NCBI GenBank assembly: GCA_012064385.1
Contig: QRDG01001910.1
Coordinates: 862,931-926,930 of the forward strand
Direction of reading: 5' to 3'
Length of the DNA: 64,000 nucleotides
DNA from: Puccinellia tenuiflora
Taxonomy: Eukaryota; Streptophyta; Magnoliopsida; Poales; Poaceae
Part shown: piece by piece, positions 33,201 to 43,378 of the stretch
How the letters are laid out: each line of letters starts with the position of its first letter
Position numbering within the stretch: the stretch's first letter is position 1
Position numbers and translations under genes: made by a program
The notes under the pieces: model-generated
The model's database searches: none
Seen by the model: only the letters and a program-made list of their open reading frames with translations
What the model was told of the DNA's origin: nothing

Positions 33201-34241
33201 GGATCGTGCTCGGCGGCGGTGGCAGTGCAGGAGAAGAAGGAGACGGCATCGGCGATTTACGGCCTCCCTCTCCGATTCCTTGCACGGGGACGACGCGGAC
33301 GACGAGGCGGAGTGGATGGCGTCATCGGCTTGAGCTCGAGCGGCCGGAATCGACGGCGGCGAGCAGCGGCGTCCTCGGCTAGGTCGCGGCCGTGGCGGCT
33401 AGGGTTAGGGTTTCGCTGGGGGAAGAAAAGGAGGGAGTGAGGAGAGCAGCGCGGCGCGGTGCTCTTATCCTCCAGGGGGAGGGGGACCGGAGCGCGGCGT
33501 GCGGGGACGAGGGCGTCGGCGGCATGGTGACAGTGGCGCCACTGTCGCCACAGGGAAGAAGGTGGTCTTCCAAGAACCCCCCGGCTGAAAATAACTTAAT
33601 TACAACTTAGTCCAGCAGCCATTTTAGGATTTAAATTGAGGTACTTAAACATTTTTATAAAATCTGCCAAAATTCAGGTAACCTCCCAATGACATGAAGA
33701 AGCTCCACAAAAATTGGTGTTGCAAAATAAAATGTTTTGAACACCAATTTTTCATAGGGTTTACAAAATGGCATTTTTGATCAAATGCAAAAATCCATTT
33801 AGTTGGGGTATTTAAACATTTTCAAAATAAGTGGAAATATTCATGGAGGCTCCCAACATAATAATGAAGCTCCCCATTATTTTATTTTGAATTTTTGATA
33901 TGTTGAACTTGGATTCAAAATTCAAAATGTGGTTAAACCAATTCTAAATTTCAGATTCTTATTTCTTTGCTTGTCAAGAAATTGCCTTTGGCAATTATTT
34001 ATAAAATGTATTCTGGGAACTTCCTGGACAAATTGGAAATTTCAGAATAATTTGGTTTCACCCATTTGAGCAATTTCATTGAGGTTGGAGATTTTTGGGA
34101 TTACATTTGCTTCCTTTCAATGCTTTCCAATCTTGCTTTATTTTAAATTAGCAATTTAAATGGATGCCATGATGCAATGTTGCAAAGCAAAAAGTGAAAA
34201 TTTTGGCCGATATTTTAGGGTACCAAAACTGGGCTGTTACA
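30206..34241 (-). repeat. Solo LTR of the X family (4036 bp)
   Basis: Plus-strand ends are TGTAACGCCCCGACCCCGGA and AAACTGGGCTGTTACA, the same termini as the LTRs of element X. The duplication TCTAA is at 30201-30205 and 34242-34246, and element C shows the uninterrupted site (TTTATCTCCGGATAAAGTC at about 21558). No internal sequence is present, so LTR-LTR recombination removed it. It carries a GC-rich block at 32770-33590 with AAACCCTAACCCTAG (minus strand, at about 33416-33402), a telo-box of the type found in plant leaders. Confidence 0.92.
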
Positions 34242-34246
34242 TCTAA

Positions 34247-36318
34247 AGATAAAGTCAATACAAAGTTTTCACAGTTAGACACAAAGATAACATGAAGTAA
34301 AACATAAACCACAGTTGATACCAAGTGATTGCTTGAGGAGTTTAGAAGGAGGAGGAAGACTGACTCAACATAAAAGTAAAAGAAAGGCCCTTCGTAGAGG
34401 GAAGCAGGGATTAATCATGTGCTAGAGCTTTTATTTTTTTGATTTTTGATAGAAGTAAAACAGTTTTGGGACATGCATGTTTTCGTCAACAACTTCACAG
34501 CAAAGAAACTAGCTAGTCCCCCATAACAAGCAAGGCTTTTAGACTTGTGAGAGCGACTGGTTTAGAGGAACGAGTACATTTCTCTTTCTCCTTTGTTTCA
34601 CCACTAACCAATGTTTGAGCTGATTTCTCAGATTTTCATTGTGCGGAAGAGAATGGTGAGTTATATTTTATATTTTGCTTAAGCCGTTCTTCGGTTGATT
34701 CAAGTGAGGATGTTAACCATCAACACTGGGTGAAAGGGGGGAAATGACCTTGCCTATCACAAGTTATAACTAACTTCTTACTACTTCCTCACGAGCTGAA
34801 AAACAGAGGCACAAAGAGGAGAATTTTGAATATTTTAAATATAGCACATGAAAAATTTACTTGGAGTGGCAGGGAAATACCACATGTAGGTAGGTATGGT
34901 GGACACACATGGCAAAGATTTTTGGCTCAGGGAGTTGGATGCACGAGAAGTATTCCCTCTTAGTACGAAATTTGTGGGCTTAACAGGATATCAAGCAAAC
35001 ACAGATATACATCATGCATAACCACTAGACTTCACACCATCTACCTTGTTAGCCAAACCAACTCTTTGCAAAAGAATATCTAGATCTTGAGAACTACCAA
35101 GCAGGACAAGCACCACAGTTTTAAAGCCTTAGGGTAATTCTTTACTAATCTATTTTTACTAAATGATCCACAAGTTTAAGCATTAATCTACTTCATATCT
35201 CTAAACAATTGACAAGTATCAAAGATTCAAGACAATGGTCTACAAGATTAAGCAGCACTTTTTACACTTCCTACATGATAATTTCCACTTAACCAAACAC
35301 CAATCAACTTATTTGAAACAAAACTAAAAGGGTGAAGCAACATGAGCAAAACTTCCTAACTACAAACGCTAACAGTTCTGAACAAAAGATGCTTGAAAAC
35401 AAGAGCTAAAAGCATAAAAGATAAAGGCTAAACACTCAACACATATAAGTGAAGCACATGAGTGTATAATGAAAAAGCGGAGCGTGTCTCTCTCCCAAAC
35501 AAGCATGCATGGATCCGAATTATTACAAGGACCAGAAAACTAACACAAAAAAACTAAAATAAAAACAAACTGACGCTCTAAGAACAACACATGATGTGTA
35601 AACAAATAAAAATATAGTACCATGAGAAAAACCGATGATTGTTGATGAAGAAGGGGATGACTTGGGCATCCCCATGCTTAGACGATTGTAACTTCTTGAA
35701 TATTTCAGAAGAGGGTACATGGGGAGCCTCCCCAAGCTTAGGCTTTTGTTCCTTCTCGATCTTCCTTCATCACCTCGCACTTGGATATTTGAAAACTTTC
35801 TTCACGCAAAACTTATAGCAACTTTATTAAGGGGTTAGTCCACAAAAAAATATCTTCCTTCAGTTCCAAAGCACATATCAAGAACTCATTTTTTTTACAA
35901 CATTAGCTACTGTCACAAAGGTCTAAGTAAAGCTCTAGCTTTGGAAAAACTTCACTTTGCCCACAAAAGAAGCAATACAAAACTAAGGACAGATTGTGTC
36001 AAAAAAAGAACATACTGTAAAGATGAATTTTATCGAGGCACTTCTGGACCTCAAATCAGAAAACTTAAAACTAGAAAAAGGTAGACAAAACCCTGGTGCT
36101 TGCTGTCAAAAATTTGCAGCCACAGATGCGTTTTGTGATTTTTTGGATTTTCGAACAGTGAGGAACAGAAATCTGTTCTGCACAGCAAACTCACAAATTA
36201 GTCTTCCTATCTTTAGAGGCTATTCTTGGCACCAAAAACCAAAACAAAAAGATACAAGAGAGTTGTTACAGGTTAAAAAGCCTTTTAGCTATGCATGATT
36301 ATTTTAGTGATGCTCTCA
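34247..36318 (-). other. Non-coding internal region of element D
   Basis: Aligns with 21555-23560 and 25462-25660 of element C, without the CACTA insert. Near 36270 it lacks about 80 bases present in C. No ORF is credible. Confidence 0.6.
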
Positions 36319-37453
36319 TCTCTTCTATAAAGGACAAGAGCCTACCCGCCATATGCCCCGGGTTGCCCCTTCTGAGCAACCTCCTGCGTCCGATGTGTGG
36401 TCTACAGGGTAAATTGATGTGCTGTTTCACTTTTTAACCTGTGGATGCGATAAAAATCTTCCCTCACTTCTCTTGCTTGGGGCACCGTGAATGACCGCGG
36501 GTCCGGGTGTTTGTGGGGCCATGCTATCTGTGGCAGCGGAGCACCTTCGTGAGCGTCTCTCAGTTTCGCCCGCTTGCTGCGTGAGACAAAACCAGTACCG
36601 ACGCGCGGTGAAACCCTAACCCAATCCCCACTCATCTGCCCTCCCCCAATCCCCGCTCGTTTCTCTTCCTAGCCACCTCTCTCCCTCGCGCTGCCCCTCC
36701 CCAGCTCGTCCTCCGCCACCGCCCCTCCCCAGGTCGTCCACCGCCGCCCCTTCCCCTCCCCCTGCAGAAGCACGTCCCAATGGTGGGCGGCGACGCGGGC
36801 GGAGCTGGATGTGGCGGCCGTGGGGATGGGCGGTAGGAGGTGCTGCAAGCGTCACCCCTCCCAACTCTCCTCCACCCCTCTCTCTCTTCCTCCCGTAGGA
36901 GGCGCTGCAGGAGCTCGTCCCAGAGGAGGGCAGCTATGAGGCGGTAAGAGGCTTCGACGATGGAGACGAGGAGCATGCGGGCGAGAGGTATGGCGGCAGC
37001 ATGCTCACCATCGGCTCCCCTCGCTGCTTCGCCATTCCTCTGTGCCACAAGTACCTCCCGTAGCAGCCCATGTCCTCAGGTGTGTCTCTCCCTCCTCCAC
37101 CTCTCTCTCCATCTCCCTCTCCCTCTCACTCTGTTCTCACCTCCTCTTGTGTTCTCTCTCTCTCAGCGCTACAGCCGGCGACAACGCAAAGACGGTGCAC
37201 GCGAGGAGCTCGACCTCCACGGGCGTGTCCCTGACTCCATCTCGACCAGCATTGGTGGCATCTGGTCGCTGATGTGCACTTGGATGCGTGTTGAAGGTCC
37301 TCCAGCCGCCATCTTCTTGCGGCTCAACTCCAACCTCCCGTTCTGGTCCTACACATCTCAAGATAGGTGAGTGCATGCTCTCTCCTAGATTTCTCATGTT
37401 TTGTGTGTGGATCTGAAAATAGCAGTCCATTAGCTCTACTTTGATGTTCTATG
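36319..37453 (+). mobile_element. Helitron-like 5' edge followed by a GC-rich gene-like fragment (tentative)
   Basis: Element D sequence ends after the A at 36318. The new sequence starts TCTCTTCTATAAAGGACAAG, and the matching host site in element C continues with T (CTCA/TAAG). Insertion between A and T with a 5' TC and no duplication is the Helitron pattern. Inside are a telo-box (GAAACCCTAACCC at about 36606), CpG-rich sequence, an open stretch with RYGGSMLTIGSPRCFAI (near 36990-37035), a pyrimidine-rich run ending CTCTCTCAG at about 37167 (acceptor-like) and AGATAGGTGAGTG at about 37367 (donor-like). I do not recognise the gene. The 3' Helitron end is not visible because element X interrupts. 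Confidence 0.35.
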
Positions 37454-40400
37454 TGTAGCGCCCCGACCCCGGAATTATACAGAGAGGCTATGAATACGAC
37501 ACAACCATCAATGCATAAGACAAAGATCGAGACTTGTGGAACCGAACTGGCACAAAGCAATGACTCTACGACACAAAAGTATAGCAACTCATATAACGAG
37601 AAGAATACAAATATTACAAGCAAAAGGATCGCAGATCCAACAATTCAACAAGCGGAAGCGGGTAGTGTTGTCTAACAACAAGAAGCAAATATATGGCCTA
37701 AGAGGCCTACAATAAACATCACCCAAGCCAGCTTGTTCCACGGTCCCAAGCTGCCACCTGGGAACCCCAGACTAGTAGTCGACGTCAACGAAGAAACCAC
37801 CTAGTCGCTCGGTGTCGTCCTCCTCTGAAATACAAATACATAGGGGCAGCAAAGAGAGACTGAGTACGATGTACTCGCAAGTTTAGTAGGGCGATATAGG
37901 CCCAATGACTGACGGAGGCTCTAAAGCTTTATATGTATTTCTTTTTGCATAAAGCTAACTTTCATAAACCGAAACATAAAAGACACATGGCATTCGTCTA
38001 ATCAGAGTATTTTTATAAAGGGGGTAAGAGAGTATCATCATCTGTCATCTTTGGTTCTCATTGAACCCTTTTGTAACCAACCACTCATCTTCACCAAAGG
38101 CACTCCCTCGAATCACCCTCGAGGAAATGAACCTTTTTCACACACGTTGAGTTGCAACCTTTAGCTGCCAAATTAATTAATTAAGGTTAACATTCTCTAT
38201 GATCCCGTAAATCCATTCCCAAGGCGTCCATAACCGCGGACACGGCTTTTCGAAAAGATTAACCCTGCAGGGGTGTACTAAGTGGAAGTCGCCAGGTTCC
38301 CGAGGGACCTCCCAGCTCCTTCTCCATTGGTACCGTCCGGCTCACCTGGTTGGCCCTCTTCCGGGGAAGGCCGGCAAGCAGGCGCGGTTAGACCTTTACC
38401 TCGCGTGAGACTATCCAAGAGTCATCAGTGGCCACAGGGCAAGTTTACCCAGCCCCAGCCCCTGCCCCATCGCCACGTCCTAAACGCAAATCCTCATCAA
38501 CATCATCTTTTCCACTCACACGCAAATGGAAAACCGAACTAGAGGACCCTTGGATACGCCCGCACAAGTTATTCGGTCAGTAAGGCGCCCATACACCCAC
38601 CAATGGCAGCACGCTCAGACCTTGGTTCCGAAGACAGGAACTCGCACCTAGGGGCATGAGTGAGGCAAAACACCATCCCCGATGGCAACTCACCCAAGCC
38701 TACTTAGCATTTTAATTAAGCACCACACATATCCACCAAGTCCGCATCATTCCATCGTCATCAACAATTATGGAAATAATCAACGGACATAACTAAATAT
38801 TTAACTAAGCATGGCTAAGCATAGCTAAGCATATGAACAAATTAATTCTATCTTTATCTCGGGCCAACACTTCAACCCTAGGTTTCATAGGTAGGGATAC
38901 ATGTGATTGGCTCGGGGAGGAACATGCATTCATAGGATATTCTAATATTTAACAAAAGGGACATTTGAACCGCATGCAATAGTATGGTGGATAAAATAAT
39001 TTGATGAAATCATAGGATGCTAAATGCCAAGAAGGTTAGGTTATCTCTTGCCTTGCTGCCCGGGCGTGAAGTATTGCTCGTCCGAGTAATTAGAGAGACC
39101 CTCGGCTCCGGAATCTATCGATACCCAAAAGAGAAATACAAAGAACACATAAATCACACGATCACAAGGTGCAATGCGCAATCACATGATGACATGTCAA
39201 ATTGATGCAAGGTTATCAACATTTAATTGATCTAGTAATTTAAATGGAGTTCCAAATAATTAGTGCAATTATTTGGAAGCAACCCCATATTTATCTTAGT
39301 GACCACAATCTTATAAATTATTAATTTATTATAGAAGTGGCTTAATATGCATGAACACGACAAGAATGGTTAGGGTTGGTCATTCCAATCAATTTGGTAC
39401 CTCATTTGTAATTTTCGGGATACCGATGAATAAATAACAAATTAAATAATTAAGTGAGTTTAATTCCTTTGATCAAATTAAGGACAACATCAATTAAATA
39501 TTTGTGTTCATGATGTGATGAGTGCATGGTTTGATAGCATTTGACATGTTGATCACATTGGTATTTTATTTGTAATTTTTGGATTAATATTGAATAAGTT
39601 ATAAATTTTCCTAAGTTGGATATTAATTACCCATTTTAGGAATTCTTCACAACAATAAGATAAAAAGTCCCAAAAGATCAATTCAATGATTCTATATGGT
39701 AGAGTATGTCTTGCTGATCAATTTGGTATTTAACTTGTAATTTTTGGACCATTAAACAATGAGATATCAATTATTTAAAAATCTGCTTTTATCAAAATAA
39801 AAAGAAAAACCGGGGCAGGCCGGCCAGGCCGGGTGCAGGCCGGCCATTATGGCCGGGCCACACACCGAGGAGCCCCGGCCACTGGGCCGGGGGGGGGGGG
39901 CAGGCCGGGCTACCAAGCGCGCGTGTGCGGGGCGCCGGCGGCCAACGGCGGTGACTCGGCGGCGAACGGCGGCGGCGAGGGGAAATAGGGGGCGGGGAAA
40001 AGGCTAGAGGGGGCGGTGCTCACCCTGAGGTCACACGCGTGGGAGCCGACAGCGCGGAGAGGCGGGGACGGCCGGAATCGTGGCCGGCGGCGACGGCCGA
40101 GGTAGATGATGCCGGGGACGATTTCGTCGGGGACGAGGCGACTCGGCTCGATTCCTTGCTCCATAAGGGGAACACCGACGAGGTGATGCTTCAGGTGGTC
40201 TTCGATCCGCGCGGGGAGGGCCGAGACGACGGCGGCGTGCTCGACACCGGCGGCGGAAAACGGAGGAGCTCGGGAGAGGAAATGGTGGCCTCGATCCGGG
40301 AATCAAGGGGGGAAATGGAGAGAGGGGAGTAAGGGGAGCAGGTGGCGGCGTCGATGTAGCTCCTTGTCCATCCGGGGCCACGGCATGGTGCGGACGACGG

Positions 40401-41124
40401 CATGGCGCGGCGGCATGGGCACTGGCCCTGTGGCGACAGTGTGGAGAAGAAGTGTTCTTCACCAAAACCCCCCCCAGCCCAAAGACTTTAATTGCAAAGA
40501 GGTCCCTCCAGCAGCTTTCTCGATTTAAAAGAGGTGCTTCAGTATTTTGTAAAAATCCACAAAATTTCATGTGGCCTTCCCTTGTCCTTTAGATGCTCCA
40601 CAAAAAGTTTGGTGCCAAAATAAAAGGTTTGAACCACATTTGTTCACAGGTTTTCAATATAGTCATTTTGGCTAAAAGCAAAAAGGTATTTATTTGGAGC
40701 AATTGTATATTTCCAAAAACAGCAAAAATACTTATGGGTGCTCATTTTATAATAATGAAGCACCCCATAACTTTATTGTGAATCTTGGGGAAATTCAACT
40801 TGGCTCCAAATTATAAATGGAATTGAACCACGATGAATTCTCAATTTTTATTTAACTGCTTGTTAAGAATTTGCCCTTGCCAAATAATTATAATTGGGTG
40901 ATTGAAACTTCCTGAACAATTTGGAAGTTCAAGTTAATTTGATTTGGTCATTTTGGGCAAAGCCTTTAGTTTGGAAAAACTGGGAAGGGTTTGCTCCCTT
41001 TGTCTTTAATTTTCAATTGTTGCTTTATTTACCATTAGCAATTTAAATGGATGCTATGATGCAATGCAACACAAAAAGCGAAAATTTGGCCCATATCTTA
41101 GGGTACCAAAACTGGGCTGTTACA
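37454..41124 (-). repeat. 3' LTR of element X (3671 bp)
   Basis: Matches 43379-46539 over its first 3.16 kb with only about ten differences by eye, half in homopolymers, so the insertion is very recent. It carries a GC-rich block at 39810-40460 with a G run at about 39890-39900. ORFs in this block recur in the other LTR without domains and are taken as chance. Confidence 0.9.
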
Positions 41125-41127
41125 AAT

Positions 41128-41160
41128 CTACCCCCCTTACAAGAATCTCGCCCCGAGATT
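41128..41160 (-). promoter_or_regulatory. Polypurine tract and hairpin of element X
   Basis: Minus strand GTAAGGGGGGTAG (41140-41128) precedes the 3' LTR. Just upstream in the element is the hairpin AATCTCG/CGAGATT (41160-41144) with loop GGG. Confidence 0.75.
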
Positions 41161-41272
41161 CCTAGAGTAGAAGTAGGGACGAGGGGAACATGACAACACA
41201 CATCTTCCTCGTTGGAGAGATTTGGCTAACTAACATGACATGCCAAAGAGGCGGAAGGAGGAAGGAGATAAC

Positions 41273-42075
41273 TTAAGGTGATAGACAAAACGACTCTTGC
41301 CCAAAACCATAGGTTATTGAGAGAGCAAGGGACGACTTGACCTCTAACGGGGAGTCCATATCCTCAAAGGGTATTTGACGGATGAGTGCATATGATATGG
41401 ATATGAATGAATGCGATGCTCCAGAATTAACAAAACTGTAGCAAGAGTGTTGTTGATGCATAGCTCACCCATAAGGACGCTGGGGTCCTCTTTAGCTTCG
41501 TCAGCAGAGGCGTTGGGGCACTCCCTGCAGTAGTGACCCATCTGGCCACAGGTGTAGCAGGCGTGTCTCCCGGGGTTGTCTACCCTCTGGCGCTTCTTCC
41601 TCGGGGCGTGGATGGCATCCTGAGCGATTTTATCACGGGCATCCTTTAATGCGTCTACTACGACTTCCATAGGACACTCAGCTGGAGGATGATCATTCCC
41701 TTCGCATAGGTAGCAAGTGGCACTAACGGTTGGGCAACTGCCAAGTGGATGCTTGTTGGAACAGTGCGGGCAACTGCCGTGGCATTGACTCGCCTGATGT
41801 CCACCCCTTCCGCACTGACTGCACCCCTTTCCTTGTGGTGCTCCTCTCCTACCGGGGTACCGAAGGGGGCACTCCCTGCACAGATGACCGGGTTCCTTAC
41901 AGATGTAGCACTTGCGTTTGTCTATCCCATTGGTGTCCGGCCCTCTAACTCCGTTGAGGTGCTCACAACTTTTCTTGGGCAGATCTTTAGTTGTATGGGA
42001 TTTATGCCGATCAACGGGTGTCCACTGATCCCATGGAGTGGCTTCGTTTCGGTAGAGCGGAGGATGTTGTGCCAT
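41273..42075 (-). pseudogene. Element X gag fragment with five zinc knuckles, running into a protease start
   Basis: The minus-strand ORF from 42075 (MAQHPPLYRN) carries five Cys-Cys-His-Cys knuckles: C56-C59-H64-C69, C85-C88-H93-C98, C102-C105-H109-C114 (one residue short), C121-C124-H129-C134 and C173-C176-H181-C186, with a basic run (RKKRQR) before the last. Near residue 215 the frame slips. The other frame continues VNSGASHSFISISYALIR, a retropepsin active-site block with Asn in place of the catalytic Asp, and ends at 41273. The gag matrix/capsid region is missing upstream, and no RT, RNase H or integrase is present. Plant gypsy gags usually have one or two knuckles. Confidence 0.7.
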
Positions 42076-42630
42076 TCTGTAGATTGGACAAGGACGCAGT
42101 TAGTATCTAACTCCGATGGACAGGGTAGATCATTAGAGTGCTTCCGGATGTAGGTATTGAATTAACATCAGGGTTCAACAGAAAAGATCTTGGGTTAAAG
42201 ATTCAGCTTCATGTACTGGGACCCACAATAGCATAATGCCCACAAGGGTGACAACCCTCATGAAACATTACACCGGAGCCCTAGCACAATCCGGGACCTT
42301 CGGTTCAAGATCTTGGGCTAAGGCAAGAAATATCTTGACGAACCACTATACTTTCTTTCTTCATGTTTTAGATTTGGCAGACGAGTAGCTATAACTAGTA
42401 ACTAGAGGTAGAAACCCAACCCCGTGATCCTAAAGATTTAGAACTTTGCCGACGATCAGAAGAACCGTTAAAATCAAATAGAGGTAAGACAACACCAAGA
42501 TCAGAGTGAATTGGATAAGGAGTAAAAAGAATCCTAGGAGGGTTTTCACAACTCATTTTTAGGTTAAAAATAATTTTCACGAACTAGACTCGACATCGAC
42601 CAATAGAACGGGTTTCCTACAGGCAGTCCT
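42076..42630 (-). other. Leader and non-coding start of element X internal region
   Basis: Begins on the minus strand immediately after the second primer site (AGGACTGCCTGTAGGAAACC). I see no ORF. The missing gag N-terminus would be expected here, so a deletion is likely. Confidence 0.45.
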
Positions 42631-42644
42631 GCTCTGATACCAAT

Positions 42645-42927
42645 TGTAACATCCCGGCCACTCCCGGACCGGCGCCTGTTACGCCTGGCAGCTCTCTAGG
42701 ATCTCTAGACTGGCCCCACAGACCAACACTAGTCTTTTCTGCGCACTTTGTCCTCACTCGTGCGCACCCGGGAAGGACTTCCCGGTCGGTCACCCATCCC
42801 AATATTACCCTAGGCCAAGCACGCTTAACATCTGGGTTCTATCGAGATGAGCTTTCGGAAAAGAAGTTGCAACTTGTTGATATGAGTATCCTATTAATCC
42901 TATTGAGCCCTGAGCCAGGATCTCACA
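42645..42927 (-). repeat. Cassandra LTR copy 1 (283 bp)
   Basis: Plus-strand ends are TGTAACATCCCGGCC and GGATCTCACA. Minus strand 42829-42767 is 5S-like (GTTAAGCGTGCTTGGCCTAG, then GGGATGGGTGACCGACCGGG). I see two differences from copy 2 (TAGG/CAGG near 42811, CGAG/CAAG near 42844). Confidence 0.9.
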
Positions 42928-42931
42928 TCAT
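42928..42931 (-). other. LTR-LTR circle junction
   Basis: Minus strand reads TGTTACA-AT-GA-TGTGAGA. AT is the dinucleotide between LTR and primer site (42644-42643, 43378-43377). GA is the dinucleotide between PPT and LTR (43216-43215). Ligating the two ends of an unprocessed linear cDNA gives exactly this. Confidence 0.8.
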
Positions 42932-43214
42932 TGTAACATCCCGGCCACTCCCGGACCGGCGCCTGTTACGCCTGGCAGCTCTCTAGGATCTCTAGACTGG
43001 CCCCACAGACCAACACTAGTCTTTTCTGCGCACTTTGTCCTCACTCGTGCGCACCCGGGAAGGACTTCCCGGTCGGTCACCCATCCCAATATTACCCCAG
43101 GCCAAGCACGCTTAACATCTGGGTTCTATCAAGATGAGCTTTCGGAAAAGAAGTTGCAACTTGTTGATATGAGTATCCTATTAATCCTATTGAGCCCTGA
43201 GCCAGGATCTCACA
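42932..43214 (-). repeat. Cassandra LTR copy 2 (283 bp)
   Basis: Same length and ends as copy 1, with its 5S-like part at about 43116-43054. It is preceded on the minus strand by the Cassandra PPT. Confidence 0.9.
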
Positions 43215-43378
43215 TCCTTCCCCCCTTAGAAGACCGACGGCCTCGTCGGTCAACCCCAGTCCAGGAACTTCCCCCTTTGGCACCCGTCTGTGCGTCCAGT
43301 GCCGGCACATGTCCCACATGTCCGCGCCTCTGACCCGCACACGCCCGAGTTACCGCAAGGGTCGGCTCTGATACCAAT
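43215..43378 (-). other. Cassandra internal region: primer site to polypurine tract (164 bp)
   Basis: Minus strand starts AT TGGTATCAGAGCCGACCC (initiator-Met primer site at 43376-43365) and ends TAAGGGGGGAAG-GA (PPT at 43228-43217). There is no ORF in between, as expected for Cassandra. Confidence 0.8.

Larger units (their letters stand above)
28278..36318 (-). mobile_element. Element D: second pol-less element of the C type, minus strand, incomplete
   Basis: It has a 3' LTR (28278-29853) and the 3' internal region (29854-30205 and 34242-36318) but no ORF region, primer site or 5' LTR. The internal sequence breaks at 36318, where a different GC-rich segment begins. The left flank GTGGG (28273-28277) would be one duplication; its partner is not in the window. 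A solo LTR (30206-34241) sits inside. Confidence 0.8.
42645..43378 (-). mobile_element. Cassandra TRIM unit: internal region plus two abutting LTRs (734 bp)
   Basis: Minus-strand order: primer site and short internal region (43378-43215), LTR copy 2 (43214-42932), four-base junction, LTR copy 1 (42927-42645), then a second primer site. Cassandra elements are short, code for nothing and carry 5S rRNA-like sequence in the LTR. The unit lies between two 18-base copies of GCTCTGATACCAATTGTA (42631-42648 and 43365-43382), which are the shared LTR-end/primer-site sequence, not a 5-bp duplication. The arrangement equals a 2-LTR circle opened at its primer site. Confidence 0.85.

Noticed and set aside
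36616..37048. Minus-strand ORF with a hydrophobic stretch in the Helitron-like segment
   Set aside because: Overlapping ORFs on both strands of GC-rich DNA with no recognisable domain; not called as a gene.
40031..40570. Long minus-strand ORF in the X LTR GC block (and 45930-46391)
   Set aside because: Low-complexity Pro/Arg/Ser translation with shifting frames between copies; no motif.
42645..43214. Tandem Cassandra LTRs as a simple assembly duplication
   Set aside because: The copies differ at two bases, and the four-base junction is explained by the biology of circle formation. It is also flanked by two distinct PBS contexts. An artefact is still possible and is listed as a check.
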